A DNA stretch of 64,000 nucleotides from Dastarcus helophoroides (Eukaryota > Arthropoda > Insecta > Coleoptera > Bothrideridae): NCBI GenBank assembly GCA_028583605.1, contig CM053333.1, forward strand, positions 25,709,302 to 25,773,301. The letters are read 5' to 3'. Under the pieces are notes generated by a model. The model was not told the DNA's origin, made no database searches, and saw only the letters and a list, made by a program, of their open reading frames with translations. A program made the position numbers and the translations under genes. Positions 32,648-43,373 of the stretch are shown here, one piece after another; the first letter of the stretch is position 1; each line of letters starts with the position of its first letter.

Positions 32648-34314
32648 ATGGAGATGAGAACACGTAAGTTTTATAAAATTTATTCACTACTAATTTAAAT
32701 TCCTTGTTTTTTAGAAAAATCAACGGAAAAAAGGGAAAAATTGCTACATTTTTTAAAGACGAATTGCTTAGGATGTGACCTAACTTTGTCATTATTTATA
32801 TCAACTTTAAATTCCTACAGACCTGAGAAATGCTTAAGGCCTTTTCCCCCAATGTTCTTAAAAGATGGAATAAAAGACTTTGACAGCTTGGTACGTTGTG
32901 TTTCAGATTTCGGTGGTATTAAAGAAATTGTTTGGACCTAAGTTACGACTGCATCATGAATTGGAAACAAAATTATATCGGCAAAGGGGGTTGAAGGTAG
33001 GCCCATCAGGCATTCCGACTTGCAGTGGGTTGTCCAGATTTTATATTACTTATTGCGTTATTGCGTGGGCGGGATTTATGGAGGTATTTCTAATACCTCA
33101 CTGAATAACCAGGGTTTTCAGAAACAAAGTTAAGGCTTTAATAATTCTGGTTTCTGCAGAATCTACCAGTTCTTGTTTATACTATCTTAATTTAGACAGC
33201 GCTGTATAACTTTTATGAATTCAATAGCTAGATCTAAAGTTGTTTATGGATTCTGAACAACATTTCTTAAAAATTTTCGGCTGTATCTGTAACACTAAGT
33301 TAAATATGGAAAAAATACATTTTTGAGTGAATACAGTGGGTTGGTGTGGAAACTCTAAATCATAAAGAGATGCGCCTTTAAAAGTTTCATGACAGAAAAA
33401 TTTTAAATCGATCTATTGAAGAATAACCAAAATACCTCCACTTGAGACGAAGACACTGGAACAATTTTTCAAGTTAGTTTGGGAGCCACAATCGACAATC
33501 TATTTTTAATTCCAGAATCAGTTTTGTCAACTATTACCACAATTACCTGATTTAATTCGACATCCAGAAAAGTGTAAATTTGAAGAGGTGGATTTTTTAA
33601 CATGGCTTTTCTTTGAGAATCAGCCAGTTCTTAAAATTGTTAAACAAGTAAGATTCAAGGCTACGATTTACTTTATCATAAATCGTAAACTTTTAGGATG
33701 AAATAAAGTTACCAATCAAAATCAATAAAAGTTTTACACCTCAATACGTATTTCAAGTTATTTATTCTGAAAGGATTGAAAATGATTTCCTAAGGCGCAA
33801 AGGTGACAAGGAATTTATTTGGGCGTATCATGGAAGCTCCGTTGACAACTTCTATTCTATACTAAAATTTGGTTTACAGCAACATTTTAGTTTGGAGAAG
33901 GAAGTGATTTTTGGTAAAGGAATTTATTTGTCTTCGGAGATTGAACTAAGTGCCAACTATTCACAATTTAGAAAAACTTGGGACAACAGTTTACTGGGAA
34001 ATAATTTGAGCGTTATTGCTGCATGCCAAATAATTAGCGATTGTAATAAAATAAAATGTAGGGGTAACGGACTTGCTACGATGCCTGATAAATATTTTGT
34101 AGTTCAAGATAGTGAAATGGTGCAAATTAAATATTTACTAGTATATAGGCGCAAAAAAGCTCCTTGTGCTTCATATGCTTTTGAGAATATGGGACTGATT
34201 AGTCTGCTGTTGTACATTGTGTTGCTTTTGATAATAGGTTTTGTTAATGGAACAAATTTTTGGACTAGGATACTTAAGTATGTTGGAGATATGACCAGTC
34301 TTGTTAATAAATGA
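32648..34314 (+). CDS. PARP16: PARP16, ER tail-anchored mono-ADP-ribosyltransferase
   Basis: Exons 32648-32663, 32715-32890, 33516-33647 and 33697-34314 (TGA) join in frame to 313 residues, close to human PARP16 (322). The first 16-nt exon was chosen because only it gives an ATG in frame. The N-terminal helical domain has CLRPFPPMFLKDGIKDFDSL. The ART domain shows the PARP-family His in WAYHGSS (codon 33829) and Tyr in GKGIYLSS. KYFVV and IKYLLVYRRK follow, and the C terminus has one membrane helix (LISLLLYIVLLLIIGFVNG). PARP16 attaches single ADP-ribose units at the ER and nuclear envelope; in mammals it acts on PERK and IRE1 in the unfolded protein response. The lack of the classical Glu fits mono-transfer. 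The gene appears complete. Confidence 0.93.
34306..34311 (+). other. Poly(A) signal AATAAA overlapping the PARP16 stop
   Basis: The last two sense codons of PARP16 are AAT AAA, directly followed by TGA and then TTTTGTTTAGTTTTG. No other AATAAA lies in the next 300 bases, so a very short 3'UTR is possible. Confidence 0.45.
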
Positions 34315-34968
34315 TTTTGTTTAGTTTTGTTATTTCTGTAACCTCATATTCTCTAATCTTATCTTTATACTTAATTAGCTACTGGAAGATGATATTATTT
34401 GAGCCGTATTCTCCCTCTACAACATAATTTAGGCATCTGATACTATTCTGAGTAGTCAAACTGTGAGAATGAAAGGGGTTCTAGCAGTGGCGTTAAAGAA
34501 GAAATTTTAAAATTATTAAAGTTGAAATTTTGGGACTTTTTATGTCTCAAAATTTGGAGAGTAAAACCCACTTAACTCTTCTGGTTTTTTCTGTAACTTA
34601 TTTATTTAAAAATTTCCAGCTTTTTCTGAAAACTTCAACTTTTTTGTCAAAATTCCGACTTTTTCTGGGGATTTGTCACTTTTTTTTTCTAAATTACTAC
34701 TTTAAAATCAAAATTAATTTTTTTTTTAAATTTTTCTCAAATTTTGGGTTATATTTTAGGTGTTGCTTAGTTTCGATTTTAAATTCAAAAATTTCTTCTA
34801 TGAATTTAAGGTATCTTGAAATTGCGATTTTAATGTTAAAATTGAGACTAAAATCTTGAAATTTCAAAAAACCAAAATTTAGAGACCAATCGAAACTAGA
34901 TTTTTGGCCGAAACCGAATTTCAGTTCCTGGTTTAGGCTGAAACTGGAAGTTCCTAAAATTACATTCA
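34315..34968. other. Spacer after PARP16, degenerate filler from about 34500
   Basis: The first about 180 bases are ordinary AT-rich sequence. The AAATTTC-type filler follows. From 34887, words such as TTTTTGGCCGAAACCG resemble the interior of the adjacent MITE, so an older copy may abut it. Confidence 0.45.
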
Positions 34969-35663
34969 TAGTAAAAACCGGCCGAAGCTTCGGTTTTGGC
35001 CAAAAAAAATCGACACTTCATTTAAGTTTAAATTCTGACTTTTAACAAAAAACTTAAAAAATTCTCAAAATAAACTCCTCATTTTTAAAACGAATTCGAC
35101 ATTTAGCTCAATACCTATTTCGTTATTGACGTTGAAATTTTGGAAATTAATTCTAAGTTTAAACTGAAATGTTTCAGAAAAATGCCTAAAATGTTGATCC
35201 CTTTCTCAACCTTTCCAAATATGTAATATATTATCAAAATTTCATTCTAAAATTCAGTTTATTTAAATAATTATATATTATTTATTATTATTTTTTGCTG
35301 GACTATTTTCCAAAACTTCGGTGTTTACATAAAATAGGTTTGCGAATAAACTTTTACTTTTAATTTCTAGTTTTTTTATAATCTCGACTTTTTTCTAAAA
35401 TATTTTAAACTTAAAAATTATACCCACTCTTTAAAAGTTCAACTTTAAAAACCAAATAGGTACGTATCGAATTAAATCTCAAATGCGTTTTATAAATGAC
35501 GCGTTTTTACTGAAAATCTTGTTTTTTTTTAATTCCGAATTTAAATCTAAAATTCAAGCTTTGGCTAAGCTGAAGTTCCAGCCTTATTGTGGCCCGAACT
35601 GAAACTGCGTCCAAAATCCGTTTTTTGACCAAAACAAACCAAAACTGCGGCCAGTTTCTACTA
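34969..35663. mobile_element. Small MITE with TAGTARAAACYGGCCG ends
   Basis: The left end reads TAGTAAAAACCGGCCGAAGC and the right end, on the other strand, TAGTAGAAACTGGCCGCAGT. A third related end lies at 39878 (minus strand TAGTAGAGATTCGCCGAGG). The interior is AT-rich without an ORF. Ends starting TAG and subterminal GGCC...TTCGG suggest a hAT-type MITE. Flanking octamers agree at only 5 of 8 positions, so the duplication is not proven. Confidence 0.5.
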
Positions 35664-35739
35664 AAAATGCATTCTTAAAATGATATTGGTTGAAAATTTG
35701 GGTCCTGTAGAAAAACACTTGATTAGAAGAACTCAGTGC

Positions 35740-35745
35740 TTTATT
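35740..35745 (-). other. Poly(A) signal of SLC25A46
   Basis: The minus strand reads CAATAAAGC here, 104 bases after the SLC25A46 stop codon. It is the first AATAAA downstream on that strand. Confidence 0.6.
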
Positions 35746-35848
35746 GAAAACGTAAAACTAACAAAAATTAATCACATATACAGGACATAACCATCAATTA
35801 TATAATTAAAAATAAAGCCTTTACAATCATCTAATAAAAAAGAAGCAG

Positions 35849-37848
35849 CTAAGGAAGTAAATATGATTTACTAGCTGTTGTTAAATTCGCAAGGGCAGGT
35901 GGAGAACTATCACTTTGAACTAGAACACCTTTTTTGGGTTTATGCCACAAAGCTCCAATTTCTGTGAAGAAAAAACGGCAAACGTGAATTAACATAATAT
36001 GAAGGCTATATTGTACTATCAGCGCGCCAAATCCTTTGTACAATCCAAGTGCCCCTTCTGTAGCTAGACAGGTTTCGTAGCAATCAATAGCGCCCATGTA
36101 ATTCGTCTGAATTGACAAAACTGATCGCCCATTGTCTAGATTATCCACGATTGTTCGAGTCCCCTACAATTTGGGCGCTGTTTTATTTAAAGCATAACTC
36201 TTGTCCCGCTTACCTGTAAGTGTAATCTGTGGACTATTGTTTCACATGGATAAAAAATAATATCGCTGCTTATTGTTGCTATAAGAGAAGCTGTCGTTTT
36301 AATAACATCTGATTCTGCTGTATTGGAAATATCTTTAGGGAGAGCTCCGGTCATCTCATGTTGGTACTTATGCTTAGCATGAAGTACAAGGGAGGCCGCA
36401 CCTCTTGCCAGCATGGAAAATAGATACTTAGCCAACCCCAGCGTTACTGTAGGTACTATAAGTGCCCAAATTGGTATCATACGCCCTTTAGAGGTACTGC
36501 TCCAATGTAACAACCTGATGAATCCTTCACGAAAAACATCTAAAATCCCAGGTTTTTCACTAGCTATCTGACTTTGTACAGTTTCCACAAATGATGCTGA
36601 ATAAAATGGGGTCACAATCGCCAAACTAATACTAAAACTGAATAAATTAGCTCATGTTGATATGAAGTTTTAAAATATTACCATTTCAAGAGGGCATGCT
36701 GACAAAATTGAGTTAAGTTGCTATCACTTGATATTTCTCTGTAAAATTTAAATTGCAAATAATTAGAGTTCGAGCAAATTCGAGTCGAGTTTTGTAACTT
36801 ACTTTGGCCATGGTGTAATTTTAGAAATTAAGTCTTCAATGCCCAAACTAATGCCGCGGACTAAAAGAACGGAACCTAAACCTTTCCATAAGCATGTCAA
36901 ACCTTGGTGCTGATGCAGGTGATATACAGTCGGTATTAGTGTAAATGGTAATAAGTGGTATCTTTGAGAATTGTGATGAACCTAAATAAAAACAAAAGTC
37001 GCAATTAAAAAAATATATTTAGAAATAATAAATAAAAAAAACATTTACACCAAACATAAAAAGTTTAAATCGCGAAGAAAATTCACAATTTAAATTGGTT
37101 TGAAATTTTGCTATAAAAATAATAAGCATTTTATGAGATAACTCGCAGTTGGTGAGATGAGAGTCCAACTATGAGTTACCTCCTAGTTCAATTATGAGTT
37201 GACTATTAGTTCAACTACGGTTATCTCATACTTGGTAGAGAATGCGTTAAAGATTTTTTAAATTTGCAGGCAAAATTTCAAAATTAAAATTAAATTAAAG
37301 TCAAAATTTCGACACAAACGATCAAAATATATGAAAATGCTGAGTTTACAGTCTAAATTTCAGAAAAGTGGGAACATTTCATTAGTGCCAAAATTTTGAA
37401 TTCGAGATTTACTTAAAGCAAGGCTATTTTGGCAAAAACTTAAAACAGTTAAATTAAGAAAGTCAGTTTTTCTGAAAAATGACAATTCTACAAAATTGGG
37501 TTTCTAGCTCATTACTCACCTGACATTGCCTTCGCAGCACTAAAAATGGATGACTTAACAAATTCTCGGCAACTAGACTAACAAAAGCGACGCCTGAGCC
37601 TATATACCTTTTAATAGCAACATCTAAAATACAGAAAATAATCACCGAAGCTCAGGTATTAAAAAAAATTTACCTTGTTGAGTTTGATACTGCTGAGCTC
37701 TATTGAAGGTAGGAGGAAATTGGGGATAAGCGCCCCGATTTCTTAAATAATCGTCTTCAAATGGGTAATTCTGCTGCTTTGGTTGTTGAAATTGAAAAAA
37801 TACATCTTGAGAATCTTCCGCTTGAAAGTTCAAATTCTGGCCAGCCAT
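35849..37848 (-). CDS. SLC25A46: SLC25A46, mitochondrial outer-membrane carrier-like protein
   Basis: Exons on the minus strand are 37848-37674, 37623-37520, 36981-36803, 36738-36682, 36625-36214 and 36163-35849 (TAG). They join in frame to 413 residues (human 418). All introns are GT-AG, 51 to 538 bp. The protein starts MAGQNLNF with a Gln-rich disordered N terminus (residues 1-55). Carrier repeats follow: FVSLVAENLLSHPFLVLRRQ, LWKGLGSVLLVRG, VTPFYSASFVETVQS, FYPCETIVHRLHLQ, RTIVDN and LYKGFGALIVQYSLH. The modified motifs match the SLC25A46/Ugo1 branch, which sits in the outer membrane and acts in fusion and cristae maintenance with mitofusin, OPA1 and MICOS rather than as a known transporter. 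An extra C-terminal tail of about 30 residues follows the last helix. The gene appears complete. Confidence 0.95.
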
Positions 37849-40037
37849 AACCTTACTTTTTTAAGTTGGCAGGATTTTCTTTGCTGGCTACTTAGTACCT
37901 CACTGTCAAATAAGCATTTTTGCACCGACTTTTTAAAATTTGCCAAAATATTTAAAATTGTTTCCAAATATAGCACTCGTTAATTGATAAAATTAACAAC
38001 AAACGTCAAATTTGACAAACTTCTTCTTCTTAATTTTTTCATCTACTCTGTGACTTTTTTCAAACACCGACGTCAAGCAGTGTTGCCAACGCTACCATAG
38101 AGTAAACTCTATACCAGTGGTGCTCAACATATTAGTTGATTAGAGCCACATACGGATTATCCGTGGAACCACATCACAAGTTAAAAGTTTTAAAGCCAGC
38201 CGCAAAGACAAAAAAAATAAACAATAATAAAAAATGAGTAAACAATAGAAAAAATTGCCACGAGTGAAGTAAAGACTAAAAAAAAGATGAATCACCGCCA
38301 GCGACGACGGCCCGGCGGTCTGCGCGAGCCCGCCGAGACACGCCGGGCCGTTTCCAGAGCAGATTGTAGGACCGATCCCCTTTAGTATTATGACGTAATT
38401 TATACCTCCATCTCTCGAGTTTTTTGTCGATTTTTTTTGAAAATAAACAGAAAGTTTCGAAATAAAATGGAAATTTAAAGAAAAAAGAATTGTTTATAAC
38501 AAACATATTTTCGAATATCCAAATTTAAAATCTTAGCAGAGAACTTTAAGAAGAAACTCCAAGTTTCGACAAAAAGATTTAATGCAATACCAAAATTAAA
38601 TTTTAACACGAAATATAGAGAAGTTTGGAATTTTCAGTTTAATTTCAATATTTTGAGAAAAGCGGTTGAAGTTTTGAGAAATCCTATTAAAGTGTCACAA
38701 TTTCTAAAAAAATCCTAAATTTTAAGATTTATGTCAAAAATTTTAGAAAAAAAAATTAAAATGCTTAAACTCAGAACTTATTCTACATTTCAAAAATAAA
38801 ATTAGTAATTTATATTACGAAAATCCTAAAACTTAAATTAACGACTTAATCTGGAAAGAAATTTTAAATCAAATATTTAGTTTTAAAAATATATAGAAAA
38901 TCTTGAAATTTCAGATAAATCTAAAATTTTAAAATTTTGTTGTTGATTAGTTAACCTTTTTTAGAAATTATGAAATTTATGAGTTTTCGAGTTTAAAGTC
39001 TTCGAACCTAGGGTTTAATACTAAATTTGGAAGGAAAATTTCAAAAAAAAACTTGATAAGAAAAATTACAAATTTCCCATTTTAAAATTTTTAAATTTCA
39101 CTGAAAATTTTGTTTTCAGAAGTTTAAAATTTCTAGAAAAAACGAAATTTCAGGATTGACATCGAATTAAGAAACTTTTTATATTAAAGTTCTCTCTTTT
39201 AAACTGTATACTTCAACTCAAAATTTAAACTTTTTTCAAAAATCATTACTTCTCTTCCTTGAAATTTAGACTTTCTTCTTTTAAAAGTAGTCTCACTTCG
39301 GGATTTTCAGAAAACATATTTGGAAAAAAGAAGTCAAAATTTCTCTTCCTAATGTCCAAAATTTCAAAAACAAATCAACATTTTAAAAAAGTTTTTCTAA
39401 ATAGATTTGACTCTGATTTGAAGTTTTGACGATTCCAAATTCCTAATTTATATTTGCAATTTTTACGTTTTTTTTTCCAAAATTGCGACTTCAAATTCGA
39501 AATTCTCACTTTTTCTAGAAACTATGACTTTTATCTTGATAATTCCACTTTAGTTTGCAAATTTCGACTCTTTCCTTTAATTTTTTTAAAATCTAAATTT
39601 AAGAAACTGAAAATCTTTGATAATTTTTACAAAACCTCAGCTTTTTGGTCGAAAATTCTAAAATTATGGTTAAATAGAAAAATTTGATATTAAAGTCGAA
39701 GTTTTGAAAAAAAAATTAATTCTTCACAAAATTAAGATTTTTTTTATTGAAAATTCAAATTTTAAACTATAAAATTGAAGGTTAAGTTTTGGACGCTTTT
39801 GGAACGGACTGCAGCCGAAATTAGTTTTTGTTTTTGGCCGAAAATGGGCGAGACCGAAACCTCGGCGAATCTCTACTAGAAACCATTTAGTAACATAAAA
39901 TTGTTTGTTCTTTAAAAAATAAGCCCAAGACTTTTGTAAAACGGAAATATTCATTTTTCTCACAGGCCGCAGGGCTCCTAAGTGGCGTGTGCTCATAGGC
40001 CTACATTACCTATATGGGTAATCCGGCACTGGGGAAC
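37849..40037. repeat. Spacer upstream of SLC25A46, mostly degenerate AT-rich filler
   Basis: About 37850-38090 is the likely SLC25A46 promoter side. CAGTGGTGCTCAACATATT (38115-38133) resembles the start of hAT elements, and CCATAGAGTAAACTCTATACC just before it is a small palindrome. A GC-rich patch (38290-38350) of unknown origin follows, then degenerate filler to about 39760, and at 39779-39878 an end related to the MITE at 34969. No gene is visible. Confidence 0.45.
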
Positions 40038-40060
40038 GTATTGTAACGCAATGTAAATAG

Positions 40061-41485
40061 ATGAAAATGATCGAATATTACAGCAAGATCCTGACGAAGC
40101 CGGAGAGGAACTATTGCACTACCAGGAAGGAACTACTTGCGATAGTGAAGGCCGTGGAACACTTTCACAAGTATTTGTACGGGCAAGAATTCCTCATCAG
40201 AACAGACCATTCGGCACTTTCTTGGTTACTCCGAATGAAGAACGCAGAGGGACAGACGGCTAGATTGTTAGAAAGGCTTCAGCAGTATCACTTTAAAGTG
40301 CATCATCGACCGGGACGACAGCATAACAACGCTGACGCTTTGTCCAGAAGACCTTGTGGGGATTGCAAACATTGCAGACGAGTTGAGGACCATGAGGACA
40401 TGGTGGACATGTGGGTCACTTCTGTCCAGCCAGAAGACGAATGGACTGTTGAAGGTCTTCGGAAGCTACAGAGGAGCGACGCTGATATCGGACCCATATT
40501 GGAATGGAAAGAAGCGGGAGACAGACCGGAATGGCAAGAGGTTTCCGACAGAAGTCCAGCTCTTAAGAATTTGTGGGCTCAATGAAAATCGCTCCAGGTC
40601 GAGGACGGGGTACTGAAGAGAGCATGGGAAAGCGCGGATGGAAAGCGTGTCAACTTGCAGTTGGTAGTGCCTCAGGAGAAGATTCCACAGGTCTTGTGGG
40701 AGGTGCACAATGGGACCTCTGGTGGACACCTAGGGATGAACAAGACCCTGCAGAAGGTTCGAAAACGGTTCTATTGGGTTAAATGCAGGGAGGACGTCGA
40801 GCGGTGGTGTCGGAAATGTGTCACCTGTGCTGCATCCAAGGGTCCTCGAACGAGAACCAAAGGGGCCCTGAAGCAATATAATGTGGGAGCTCCATTCGAA
40901 AGAATTGCAATCGATGTGGCAGGACGATTCCCAGCTTCAGACGATGGAAACAAGTACATCCTGGTGGCCATGGCTTATTTCAGTAAATGGCCTGAAGCTT
41001 ATGCCATCCCGAACCAGGAAGCCACCACAGTCGCAAGGGTTCTTGTGGACAACTTCATCTGTCGATTTGGTGTTCCCTTGGAACTACACTCGGACCAGGC
41101 AAGGAACTTTGAATCGGGGGTTTTCCAAGAGGTGTGTCGTCTTCTTGGAATAAGGAAAACTCGAACAACACCTCTTTATCCACAGTCTGACGGAACGGTG
41201 GAGAGATTTAACAGGATCTTAGAGGAACATCTTTCGAAGGTCGTTTCCAAATATCAGACCGACTAGGACCGACATCTACCACTGTTTCTGATGGCCTATC
41301 GCGCGGCAACTCATGAAACTACAAGTCAGACTCCGGCAAAAGTGATCTTCGGGAGGGAACTGCGGCGTCCGTGTGACTTGGTGTTTGGATCACCAAGGGA
41401 GATCCCCAGGGAAACGATGGGTTTCGTAGATGACGGATCAACGACTTGGTATACAGGATCCAGCGTAGTTCCAGGAGTAAAATGA
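40061..41485 (+). pseudogene. Gypsy Pol remnant: RNase H and integrase
   Basis: One frame runs from RNase H (IEYYSKILTKPERNYCTTRK, FLIRTDHSALSWLL) through a linker to the HHCC zinc finger (HNGTSGGHLGMNKTL, CRKCVTC). The integrase core has Asp in AIDVAGRFP, Asp in LHSDQARNF and Glu in SDGTVERFN. The frame is broken only by TGA at 40583-40585 and TAG at 41264-41266, both probably replacing TGG Trp codons. It then shifts before the C-terminal end (MKVVHLNRL near 41480). RT is absent. Confidence 0.9.
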
Positions 41486-41559
41486 AAGTGGTACACCTGA
41501 ACAGACTATGCAAATTTAGTGGCGAAATGACATTGGAACTGATCGGGACGATCATTCTT

Positions 41560-41572
41560 AAGGGGGAGGGAG
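41560..41572 (+). other. Polypurine tract of the Gypsy element
   Basis: AAGGGGGAGGGAG lies immediately before the 3' LTR, where plus-strand DNA synthesis is primed. Confidence 0.9.
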
Positions 41573-41948
41573 TGTAACGCAATGTAAATAGATGAAATAG
41601 GATTTAGAATAGAATTGTAGAATTTAGTAAATAAAAAAAGTTTCTAGAAGGATCTGATAAGGGGAAAGCGGCCGCGATAACGAAACAAATGGCAGATAAG
41701 CGTTCCAGAAATGTCGGTAAACGATAAGCCTTATCTGCCGAAAAGTCCTAGAAGCTGGGGGCCAAAACTATAAAAGGCGGTCAGCTTTCCTTCGAGTCAG
41801 TCAGTTAGAAGTCAGTGCAGTTAGTGGGTTAGCAATTAGTAAATAAGTAGTGAGTTACTGTTCAGTTGAAATGTGCCGAGTTAATTTGGTAATAAAGTGG
41901 TATAATCCATTACGTGTAATCAATTCGAACCAGATAAAGCGCGTAACA
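41573..41948 (+). repeat. Gypsy 3' LTR (376 bp)
   Basis: It begins TGTAACGC and ends GCGCGTAACA, bounded by the polypurine tract and the GTAT duplication. A TATAAAAG box lies at 41769-41776, with an arthropod-type initiator (TCAGTCAGTT) about 25 bases on. Confidence 0.92.
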
Positions 41949-42137
41949 GTATTATTTTTTCTTACAACTAATATTCTGTGTAAACTTGCAAATTTAATGT
42001 TTTTTTCGTCTAAAATTCCGTTTTTAAACTTAAAATTGGACCTTTCTAGAAATTTTAAATTTATTTCTTCAAATTTCAGGATATACCTTGGAATTGGACA
42101 AAATAAAAATGTTTGGACTCCGACTATTAAAAGAAAG

Positions 42138-42376
42138 GTGGAACGGACTGGTTCTTGGTTACCTTCAAAAATTGAAATACAACACTTTTCCCCTAAAACC
42201 AAGAAATATTAAAAAACACAACAAAGGTAGCTCTAACGCGTTTCGACAGCCAAGCTTTCTTCTCCGGAGAGATACTGAAGATGATAGCTTGGCTGCCGAA
42301 ACGCGTTAGAGCCACCCTTATTGTGTTTTTTAACCTTTCTTGGTTTCAGGGGACAAATTTTGTATTTCATTTTTTA
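42138..42376. repeat. Fold-back repeat family, long palindromic copy
   Basis: The left arm (GGAACGGACTGGTTCTTGG, AAAACACAACAAAGGTAGC, CTAACGCGTTTCGACAGCC) is the reverse complement of the right arm (GGCTGCCGAAACGCGTTAG, TTGTGTTTTTTAACC, GGTTTCAGGGGACAAA). They surround a spacer of about 30 bases. The right arm lacks the terminal CCAGTCCGTTCCA. The transcript would form a long hairpin. Confidence 0.85.
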
Positions 42377-43373
42377 TTAAAAGGAAAGTTATATAGTGAA
42401 CAGGGATGGCCCGAGCAACTTCGGTCCTTGTCAATAAGTGTTATTGCTATAGATTGTTATGCACGGGACTACTCTTTTTAATCGACAAGCTGATTTTTTC
42501 CCTGAAATTCTGACGAAAAATATCGAGAATTTAAAAAAAAACAGAGTATTTTTACAAAAATTTAATTATCAAAATTTTGGTTGTAAATTTATATTTTTTT
42601 TTCCAAAAAAATTTTGCCTTTTGTTAAACATTGTAAACTTAATTAGTCATTTTGAAAATTTTGATTATGAACTCAAAAACTATTTTTTTCACAAAATCTG
42701 TATTTTAAAACTGAAAATTGTACTTTTCTAGTGATTCTAATTTTCAGCGAACTGCCACTTTCTAAATTTTGTTTAGTTTCAATATTTGAACATATTTCAG
42801 TAAAATTTCGATTTAGAAGTGGACATTTTGTTTACAATTTCATTTTCTTAAAGTGATCTTTCGAAGTAATGCTTTTTTTCTCGAAATCATAAACTTTTCT
42901 ACTAAAATGTGAACAGTTATATGGAATTCTAACCCTTTAAAACAAAAACCATTTCTAAAGCTGAATTTCGTGTTTCGTTTTGGCGAAATTTCTCATCTGT
43001 CACGAAATTTTACGTTTTTCGGGAAATTTCGTTTTTTTTTTCAAAATTTTGCTTTATTTAGTGAATTTCAGTTTTCGAACAATTTCGAGTCTGCCAATAA
43101 TTTTCTTCATTTTTTCAACTTTCACTTTTCTTCTCTTAAATCTGCAGGTTTACGAGATTCCTAATTTTTTCTTCAAGTTACGATTTTATTTCTTCAAATT
43201 CGGCTTTTTTCGTGACATTTTATTTACGATATTTTCATCTACGATTTTTTAACTTTTTTCTTGAAAGTTTAACTACTTTGTCAAATTTCGACTTTCATAT
43301 TGAAACTTTTCAATTTTTTGTCAAAATTCTGAAATTTGACACTATCCACAAATAATTGGAAATGTTGACCCTA
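42377..43373. repeat. Degenerate T-rich filler
   Basis: After about 100 ordinary bases the T-rich AATTTCG filler runs to the inverted repeat at 43374. No gene is visible. Confidence 0.5.

Larger units (their letters stand above)
40042..41948 (+). mobile_element. Gypsy-type LTR retrotransposon, 5' LTR and gag deleted
   Basis: It starts TGTAACGCAATGTAAATAG, identical for 25 bases to the start of the 3' LTR at 41573, then jumps directly into pol RNase H. It ends with the complete 3' LTR (41573-41948). The 4-bp duplication GTAT flanks both outer ends (40038-40041 and 41949-41952). The outer boundaries are therefore those of the original insertion, while the inside lost nearly all of the 5' LTR, primer site, gag, protease and RT. 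Confidence 0.93.

Noticed and set aside
32880..33104. 74-aa ORF in the first large PARP16 intron
   Set aside because: It reads through the exon 2 donor in another frame and shows no family similarity; the GTACGT donor at 32891 gives the PARP16-like protein.
42200..42320. Hammerhead-ribozyme-like core (CTGAAGA ... GAAACGCGTT)
   Set aside because: The 42-kb copy happens to read CTGAAGA before a weak stem and GAAA, but the 27-kb copy lacks the CTGA and no proper cleavage-site stem can be drawn. The resemblance comes from the fold-back family sequence.
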